Part shown: piece after piece, positions 58,657 to 64,000 of the stretch | How positions within the stretch are numbered: the stretch's first letter is position 1 | Layout of the letters: the number at the start of each line of letters is the position of its first letter | Assembly (NCBI RefSeq): GCF_009881055.1 | Contig: NZ_WXFG01000024.1 | Span: 61,382 to 125,381, forward strand | DNA from: Peptoclostridium sp. | GTDB taxonomy: Bacteria; Bacillota; Clostridia; Peptostreptococcales; Peptostreptococcaceae | Reading direction: 5' to 3' | Length of the DNA: 64,000 nt | Notes under the pieces: model-generated | The model's input: the letters and a program-made list of their open reading frames with translations, nothing else | Database searches by the model: none | What the model was told of the DNA's origin: nothing | Program-made: the position numbers and the translations under genes

Positions 58657-60498
58657 ATGAAGATAAACAAGCTTATTTCACTTGTAGTCGCGGGATTGCT
58701 TATTGCAACATCGATTGCTCTTGCCGCATATGCAGATCCAGGCAACAATAATTCAAACAATAAGAACAAGAATAAATCCACTTTTGGGAACTCTAAATTC
58801 AATGATATTGATGACGATGATGTAAAGTGGGCCAAGGACCCGATACTTAGAATGACCGAAAAAGGCTTTATCAAAGGGTACGGAAACGGTTTTTTCCAGC
58901 CCAAAAAACCTGTAACACAGCTTGAGGCGATAATTATGGCGCTAAGAGTTGCCGGTGAAGAGCCCAAGGCCATCTCTTATGCCGACCTCATAAGCCTTGG
59001 CAAAAAGAACTTCAAATTTAAAAATCTAATAAGCCTATGGGCTGAAGGCTATGTTGACCTCGCCCTCGAAGAAGGCATAATAGACGAAGATGATTTGAGA
59101 AATCTCAACTCTTCAGCGAAAAGATACGAAGTTGCTAAATACATGGTCAGAGCTATCGGTCTTGAAAACGAAGCCGAGGACAACATGGATGCAGATTTGG
59201 ACTTTGAAAATGATGAAAATGTTCCTGATGGATACGAAGGTTATGTGTATGTAGCCATAGACAGAGGAATTATGACTGTATATCCAAATGGAATGTTCCT
59301 TCCGAACAAGCCTGTCACAAGAGCTGAAATGGCAATAATCCTATACAGGATAGATGAAAACGGGGATTATGACACTGATTATGAAAAATTCACAGGTGAA
59401 GTTGTATCTATAGACAGGCAGGACCGCGAAATAACACTTGAAATCAGCGGGAATGACAGGACATTCGACCTTGCAAATACTGTCTATGTAACTTTTGACG
59501 ACAAGAAAGGAAGCCTTAGCGACATAGAAGCAGGCGATGACGTTAAAATCACAGTGAATGATGATGACAAGGTTATAAGGATAGATGTGGACAGAGCACT
59601 TGATGAAAAAGACATCTTCACTGGTAGAGTTCTTGCCATAGACGAGGATGAGCTCACTCTTCTTGTCAGCGGGAATCAGAGGACCTTTGATGTAGATGCT
59701 GATGTCGATATCCTATTCGACGACCAGGACGGTACTGTTGACGACATAATAAAAGGCGACTGGGTTAAAATATACGTCGACTCTGATGATGACGTAATAA
59801 AAGTAGAGCTAACAAGGGATCTTGAGGACTTTGACACATACGATGGTGAAGTTGAATATGTTGACTCTGATGAAATAACAATACAGGATGGCTCTACAGA
59901 AAGAAACTTTGATTTTGCAAGTGGCGTTCAGGTATTCTTCGATGACTATGATACGGGCGATGTTAACGACATAGAAGATGGCGACGATGTAGTGCTTATA
60001 GTCAACGAGGATGAAGATGTTGTAACTATAACAGTAGACAGAGCTCTTGAGGAAGTCGACACCTATAACGGCAGAGTTCTTGCTATAGACGAGGATGAGA
60101 TTAGACTTCTGATAGGCGGCAATGAGAGAACCTTCGATGTGGATGCAAGTGTGGATGTCGTGTTCGACGACCAGGACGGTACTGTTGACGACATAATAAA
60201 AGGCGACTGGGTTAAAATATACGTCGACTCTGATGATGACGTAATAAAAGTTGAACTAACAAGGGATCTTGAGGACTTCGACACATATGACGGTGAAGTC
60301 ACTTATGTCGACTCTGACGAGATAACTATTATGGACGGCTCCACTGAAAGAAACTTCGATTTCGACAGCAATGTTCAGGTATTCTTCGATGATGATGAGA
60401 TGGGTGACGTTGACGACATAGACGATGGAGACGACGTTGAACTTATCGTTGATGAGGATGATGGCGTTGTTACTGTAATAGTTGACAAGGAACTATAG
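58657..60498 (+). CDS. SLH-domain surface protein with five acidic repeats
   Basis: A 613-residue secreted protein: signal peptide ending near AYA, an Asn/Lys linker, three SLH domains (about 45-95, 115-175, 190-245; the last has the TRAE motif), then five repeats of about 75 residues (from about 245). Repeats alternate two types: GRVLAIDEDE...RTFDVDA...DDQDGTVDDIIKGDWVKIYVDSDDDVIKVEL and GEVEYVDSDEITI..., all very rich in Asp/Glu. It should bind pyruvylated wall polymer through SLH and possibly calcium through the repeats (inference). A tandem DNA duplication of 447 bases produced the last two pairs. Confidence 0.9.
   Translation: MKINKLISLVVAGLLIATSIALAAYADPGNNNSNNKNKNKSTFGNSKFNDIDDDDVKWAKDPILRMTEKGFIKGYGNGFFQPKKPVTQLEAIIMALRVAGEEPKAISYADLISLGKKNFKFKNLISLWAEGYVDLALEEGIIDEDDLRNLNSSAKRYEVAKYMVRAIGLENEAEDNMDADLDFENDENVPDGYEGYVYVAIDRGIMTVYPNGMFLPNKPVTRAEMAIILYRIDENGDYDTDYEKFTGEVVSIDRQDREITLEISGNDRTFDLANTVYVTFDDKKGSLSDIEAGDDVKITVNDDDKVIRIDVDRALDEKDIFTGRVLAIDEDELTLLVSGNQRTFDVDADVDILFDDQDGTVDDIIKGDWVKIYVDSDDDVIKVELTRDLEDFDTYDGEVEYVDSDEITIQDGSTERNFDFASGVQVFFDDYDTGDVNDIEDGDDVVLIVNEDEDVVTITVDRALEEVDTYNGRVLAIDEDEIRLLIGGNERTFDVDASVDVVFDDQDGTVDDIIKGDWVKIYVDSDDDVIKVELTRDLEDFDTYDGEVTYVDSDEITIMDGSTERNFDFDSNVQVFFDDDEMGDVDDIDDGDDVELIVDEDDGVVTVIVDKEL
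59617..60495 (+). repeat. 447-base tandem duplication inside the SLH gene
   Basis: Unit 1 starts at 59617 and unit 2 at 60064, exactly 447 bases (149 codons) apart. A stretch of about 80 bases around 59718-59800 is identical at 60165-60247, apart from rare changes elsewhere, showing recent in-frame duplication of a repeat pair. Confidence 0.92.
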
Positions 60499-60511
60499 CT
60501 TGATTTTTATG

Positions 60512-60550
60512 CAGCTCCCGGAATCATGACTGGTCCGGGAGCTGTTCTTC
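60512..60550 (+). terminator. Terminator of the first SLH gene
   Basis: CAGCTCCCGGA ... TCCGGGAGCTG then TTCTTCTC; perfect 11-bp stem. The core CTCCCGG/CCGGGAG recurs in the terminator of the second SLH gene. Confidence 0.88.
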
Positions 60551-60674
60551 TCACCAGCGCTTCATTGAAAAATAAATATCTTTATTTACTGAGAAGGAGA
60601 CAAATAAATACCATAACTACCGTATCCTTTATATGTAAACAATTAACCGCATGTTATTTTAAGGAGGGATTCGT

Positions 60675-62069
60675 ATGAAAACAAAAAAACTTATAGCCCT
60701 GACCGTATCAGCGCTCATGGCCACAACAGCATTTGCTCCTTCGGCATTTGCGGCTCCAAAAAACGTCAATGTTAACAAGACTTTTGCAATTTCAAATATT
60801 TCTTTCAACGATGTTGATGATGTGCCTTGGGCTAAGAACTCTATTTCGAATATGGCTCAAAAAGGCATCCTAAAAGGCTATGGCAATGGCATTTTCCAGC
60901 CTAACAAGCCTGTAACTCAGCTTGAAGCCATAATAACGGCGCTCAGAGTAACGGGAGAAGAGGTAGAGGCTGTATCCTACAAAGAGCTTATCGAAAACGG
61001 TTCCAAGAATTTCAAATTTAAAGATCTTGTCAGCTCATGGGCTCAAGGCTATGTTGAGCTTGCTCTCGATGAAGAAATAATCAATGATGAAGATGTGAAA
61101 AACCTCAATTCTGCAGCCAAGAGATACGAAGTTGCCAAATACATGGTAAGGGCTCTTGACCTTGAAGATGAGGCAATTGAGAGCATGGATGAGGACATCG
61201 ACTTTGAGGATGCCGACAGCATACCAGATGGATATGAAGGCTATATTTATGTGGCTGTTGACCGCGGGATTATGAATGGCTATCCAAACGGAATGTTCCT
61301 TCCTAACAAGCCAGTTACAAGAGCTGAGATGTCAGTATTGCTCGAAAGGATAGACGAAGATGGCAATATAATAGACGATGAAGATGATATTGATGATAAT
61401 GAAAAATATGAAGGCGAAGTCGTATCAATCGACAGCGATAAAATAACGCTCTCTATTGACGATGAAGATGAGACTTTCGATATTGACGAGGATGTTGAAG
61501 TGGTATTTGAAAACAATGCGGAAGGTAACATCGATGACATCGAAGAAGGCGATGAAGTCGAAATAACAGTCAACGAAGATGAAGATGTTATAAAAATCGA
61601 GGTTGACGATGAACTTGCAGAACTTGACACCTACAACGGTAGAGTTCTTGCAATAGATGAGGATGAAGTTACCCTTCTAGTTGGCAGCAATGAAAAGAAA
61701 TACGATATATACGAGGATGTTGAAGTCATATTTGAAGATGAAGAAGATGGGACAGTAGATGATGTAATAAAGGGTGACAAAGTTAAAATATCTGTCGATG
61801 AAGACGATATGGTAGTAAAAATCGAGCTTTCAAGAGAGCTTGAGGATTTTGATAACTATGAAGGCGAAGTTGATGCAGTAAACGAAGACGAAATAACAAT
61901 AATCGATGGCTCTGAAGACTTAACTTTCGATATTGACAATGATGTACAGGTATTCTTCAATGACGACGAGATGGGTGATGTTGAGGATATCGATACTGGC
62001 GACGATGTCGAACTGATAGTTGATGAAGCCGACGAAGTTGTAACTATAATTGTCGACAAAGATCTATAA
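60675..62069 (+). CDS. Second SLH-domain surface protein, paralogue with three acidic repeats
   Basis: A 464-residue paralogue of the preceding protein: signal peptide (LIALTVSALMATTAFAPSAFA), three SLH domains with the same layout (YGNGIFQPNKPVTQLEAI, SSWAQGYVELALDEEII, RGIMNGYPNGMFLPNKPVTRAEM), an acidic linker, then three repeats (GEVVSIDSDKITLS, GRVLAIDEDEVTLLV, GEVDAVNEDEITII). It lacks the pair duplication seen in the first copy. AAGGAGGG precedes the ATG. It has its own leader of about 120 bases after the first terminator and its own terminator. Confidence 0.9.
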   Translation: MKTKKLIALTVSALMATTAFAPSAFAAPKNVNVNKTFAISNISFNDVDDVPWAKNSISNMAQKGILKGYGNGIFQPNKPVTQLEAIITALRVTGEEVEAVSYKELIENGSKNFKFKDLVSSWAQGYVELALDEEIINDEDVKNLNSAAKRYEVAKYMVRALDLEDEAIESMDEDIDFEDADSIPDGYEGYIYVAVDRGIMNGYPNGMFLPNKPVTRAEMSVLLERIDEDGNIIDDEDDIDDNEKYEGEVVSIDSDKITLSIDDEDETFDIDEDVEVVFENNAEGNIDDIEEGDEVEITVNEDEDVIKIEVDDELAELDTYNGRVLAIDEDEVTLLVGSNEKKYDIYEDVEVIFEDEEDGTVDDVIKGDKVKISVDEDDMVVKIELSRELEDFDNYEGEVDAVNEDEITIIDGSEDLTFDIDNDVQVFFNDDEMGDVEDIDTGDDVELIVDEADEVVTIIVDKDL

Positions 62070-62100
62070 GAAAAAGCGCAACTTTTCTTATAAGCATTTC

Positions 62101-62133
62101 AAGCTCCCGGTCTCTAATCCGGGAGCTTTTTTG
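62101..62133 (+). terminator. Terminator of the second SLH gene
   Basis: AAGCTCCCGG-TCTCTAAT-CCGGGAGCTT followed by TTTTG; 10-bp perfect stem, 31 bases after the stop. Confidence 0.93.
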
Positions 62134-62234
62134 TTGCAATCATGCCAAGAAGTATATATATTTGAAAATATAAGCTCAAAAAGGTACAATTAATTCCTGG
62201 ATTTTCGTATTATATTTTAAGAGGCGGTGAAATC

Positions 62235-63011
62235 TTGGCTATTTTGAGTTTTTTCAGAAAAAAAGACAAATCAATTGAATATAGAATTAAAAGAGCCCAA
62301 GACGGAGACAGCCTTGAGCGGGAGAACATAATAGGCGAATACCTGCCTTTTATAATAAAGACTATAACCAAGACAACTCACAAATACGTGGAAACCGAAA
62401 ACGACGAGGAATACAGCATAGCGCTGGAAGCCTTCAGCGAGGCCATAGACAAGTACGACTCCGACCGAGGAAACTTCATAGCATTCGCACAGCTAATTAT
62501 TAGAAGCCGCATAATAGATCATCTACGAAAGCCTGCTCATCCGGCTATCCCGATTGATGCGGATGACAAAAATTGCATAGATCCAGACCGAATTACAAGC
62601 AAGGAAGACTTTGTTCACGGCTTGGAGCTGAGAGATGAAATAGAAATTTTCGAAAAAAGACTGCTCGATTTTGGCATAACGCTTGTCCAACTAGCAGACG
62701 ATTCTCCAAAGCGAAGCGACGCCAGGGAAAATTCCATTAAAATAGCACGATTTATTGTAGATGACGAAAAATTAAAATCTGAGTTTTACAGAAAAAAGAC
62801 TTTGCCAATAACTATGATATCCAACGCCTTAAACGTATCTAGCAAGACCGTGCAACGAAACAAAAAACTAATTATAGCAGCCGTAATAGCACTAGACAGC
62901 GACCTTGAGGATATAAGGGAGTATGTGCTTCTGGCTGAAAGGAGGATTTCACTTGATACGCAAAGGTATAGTAATGGATGTTCAAAAGAATCATGTGGTA
63001 GTGATGAGTGA
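62235..63011 (+). CDS. sigI: RNA polymerase sigma factor SigI
   Basis: A 258-residue SigI: IKRAQDGDSLERENIIGEYLPFIIKTITKTTHKYVETENDEEYSIALEAFSEAIDKYDSDRGNFIAFAQLIIRSRIIDHLRK covers the conserved region 2, and the C-terminal SigI-specific domain includes LPITMISNALNVSSKTVQRNKKLIIAAVIALDSDLEDIREYV. SigI factors control heat response or, in cellulolytic clostridia, extracellular polysaccharide-related genes. TTG 62235 is the start with GAGGCGGTG upstream. It overlaps rsgI, its anti-sigma factor. Confidence 0.93.
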   Translation: MAILSFFRKKDKSIEYRIKRAQDGDSLERENIIGEYLPFIIKTITKTTHKYVETENDEEYSIALEAFSEAIDKYDSDRGNFIAFAQLIIRSRIIDHLRKPAHPAIPIDADDKNCIDPDRITSKEDFVHGLELRDEIEIFEKRLLDFGITLVQLADDSPKRSDARENSIKIARFIVDDEKLKSEFYRKKTLPITMISNALNVSSKTVQRNKKLIIAAVIALDSDLEDIREYVLLAERRISLDTQRYSNGCSKESCGSDE

Positions 63012-63876
63012 GGATTTCGAGTATTTTAAAATAAAGCCTTTGAAGTGCTCCAAGGGCAGCAAGATTTTTTTTACCGATGATGACATCGTAAAGCTATCAG
63101 GTGGCATGCGTCAGCTTATCGCTGCATCTGCAGCGGCAGTGCTTATAATTGCTTCTATTTTCGGACTCTCCAGTGGATTCGGCTCTCCCTACTCATATGC
63201 GGCCGTAATGACACTTGATGACGGCTCCAGCGTAGAGCTTCTGCTCGATAAAGACATGAAAGTTAAGGAGATCACTTCGAATTCTCGGGCAGCAGATAAC
63301 ATGGCAAAGGATAAATATCTGGGTCTTGCCGTAGAGCATGCTGTGGACGGATTTGCTGAAAATTCTATTCAGAATTCATATGAAAATACAATAATAGTAT
63401 CTGTAATCCCTCTTAAAAACAAATATGCCGGACAGGAAGAGACCATAAAAAATGCTATTTACGAGCAGCTTCTTAAAGACACTGATATAGAGAATCTGAA
63501 TGTTGTATATGTGAAATCAAACAGCAAAAATTACAACGACGCCAAGAACAGCGGCATTGGTGTGCTTGAATATGAACTTAAGGCAAGCAAGGCCTCCAAG
63601 GCTTCATCTGTTCTGGAATACGAAACTCTTGGCTTTGAAGTCATAAGCAAAACCAAAACTATTGAAGAATCCTCCAAACCAGTAAATCCAGCTGTTTCTG
63701 AAAACGTCGGCAAAGCGTCCAAGAATGGCCCTTCAGAAAAAAATGCTCAGCCGAGCAGCAAATCAGGCAGCTCAAAAACCAATAACTCGGATACCGCCAA
63801 CGGCTTAGCAGACAACAACAACAAAAATAATTCCAAAGGAAAACCGAATAAAACAAACAGCGATAGCAAAAAATGA
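62953..63876 (+). CDS. rsgI: RsgI-type anti-sigma factor
   Basis: A 307-residue membrane anti-sigma factor: cytoplasmic RsgI_N domain (RKGIVMDVQKNHVVVMSEDFEYFKIKPLKCSKGSKIFF), one helix (LIAASAAAVLIIASIFGLSSG, about 55-75), a conserved extracytoplasmic region (YAAVMTLDDGSSVELLLDKDMKVKEI, YLGLAVEHAVDGFAEN), and a low-complexity Ser/Asn/Lys tail from about 255 to the end. No carbohydrate-binding module is attached, unlike some clostridial RsgI proteins. TTG 62953 follows AAAGGAGG by eight bases, 59 bases before the sigI stop, so the two are coupled. Confidence 0.9.
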   Translation: MIRKGIVMDVQKNHVVVMSEDFEYFKIKPLKCSKGSKIFFTDDDIVKLSGGMRQLIAASAAAVLIIASIFGLSSGFGSPYSYAAVMTLDDGSSVELLLDKDMKVKEITSNSRAADNMAKDKYLGLAVEHAVDGFAENSIQNSYENTIIVSVIPLKNKYAGQEETIKNAIYEQLLKDTDIENLNVVYVKSNSKNYNDAKNSGIGVLEYELKASKASKASSVLEYETLGFEVISKTKTIEESSKPVNPAVSENVGKASKNGPSEKNAQPSSKSGSSKTNNSDTANGLADNNNKNNSKGKPNKTNSDSKK

Positions 63877-63879
63877 GTG

Positions 63880-63953
63880 TGTAAAATAAAGTGTGTATCT
63901 TCCTTAGAATTGATATAATCAAACTATCATTCAAGGAGGTACGCACTTTTTCT
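63880..63953 (+). mobile_element. Left end of an IS256-like element
   Basis: Directly after the rsgI stop, GTGTGTAAAATAAAGTGTGT (about 63876-63899) resembles the terminal repeat of IS256-family elements, and the AAGGAGGT at 63933-63940 leads to a transposase-like start at 63954. The far end lies outside the window, so the element cannot be confirmed. Confidence 0.5.
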
Positions 63954-64000
63954 ATGGGAATTTTAAGTAAAGACCAAATCAGACAAATGATAAAGCATTA
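63954..64000 (+). CDS. Transposase N-terminus (IS256/Mutator-like), truncated by window edge
   Basis: Fifteen codons are visible: MGILSKDQIRQMIKH, a typical start for IS256-family transposases of Firmicutes (an N-terminal helix with KDQI). Runs off the window. Ribosome site AAGGAGGT lies 13-14 bases upstream, rather far. The call rests mainly on the adjacent terminal-repeat-like sequence. Confidence 0.5.
   Translation, partial: MGILSKDQIRQMIKH

Overview
The window looks like a chromosomal segment of a low-GC, anaerobic, Gram-positive Clostridia member. This is inferred from strong AGGAGG ribosome binding sites, frequent TTG and GTG starts, heavy ATA use, SLH-domain surface proteins, a SigI/RsgI pair, rubrerythrin, iron-dependent alcohol dehydrogenase, a minimal SufC/SufB-type Fe-S pair and amino-acid-fermentation enzymes. 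The species cannot be fixed from the sequence; a Peptoclostridium-like amino acid fermenter would fit. Most genes are intact and ordinary. The mobile DNA seen is one TnpB element inside a broken sfsA and the edge of an IS256-like element at the right end.

Layout. 1-9.9 kb (mostly minus strand): truncated speA, a hemerythrin protein, a DUF456 membrane protein, an AI-2E family exporter, rubrerythrin, threonine aldolase, a ZIP metal transporter and an OmpR/histidine-kinase pair. 9.9-13.2 kb (plus): a three-gene surface module (VTC polyphosphate-polymerase-like domain, DUF4956 membrane protein, DUF4353 beta-helix lipoprotein). It diverges from the two-component system across a perfect 20-bp inverted repeat. 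13.2-21 kb (minus): SufC/SufB-like pair, rhodanese lipoprotein, MFS transporter, orphan EutH, DUF3048 lipoprotein and a glycosyltransferase. 21.2-25.5 kb: tRNA-Val, a complete gene for a 40-residue secreted-type peptide, small unknown genes and remnants, an XRE regulator with a catalytically dead S24-like domain, and a MarR regulator with its nitroreductase target.

25.7-38 kb: PatB-type C-S lyase, tandem BFD-like protein, DWARF1-like flavoprotein, isoprenylcysteine-methyltransferase-like protein, class II photolyase, AzlCD, a guanidine exporter under a guanidine-I riboswitch, an AraC remnant, a LysR regulator, a radical SAM protein, a methionine gamma-lyase-like enzyme and a DUF3795-RidA fusion. 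38-51 kb: iron alcohol dehydrogenase, sfsA split by a TnpB element, then a housekeeping stretch (RlmD, PHP phosphatase, RsuA, DUF1904, aldolase, nucleotidase, methyltransferase, phosphoesterase, small alarmone synthetase, MBL hydrolase). 51-64 kb: small unknown proteins, radical SAM, EamA permease, phosphoesterase, cell-wall amidase, AIR-synthase-like protein, two paralogous SLH proteins with very acidic repeats, and sigI-rsgI.

The most promising non-standard items are: the VTC/DUF4956/DUF4353 module with its regulator pair, inverted repeat and slippage-prone start; the 40-residue peptide; the apparently leaderless autoregulated marR; the acidic-repeat SLH proteins beside sigI-rsgI; and the DUF3795-RidA fusion that keeps an internal ribosome binding site.
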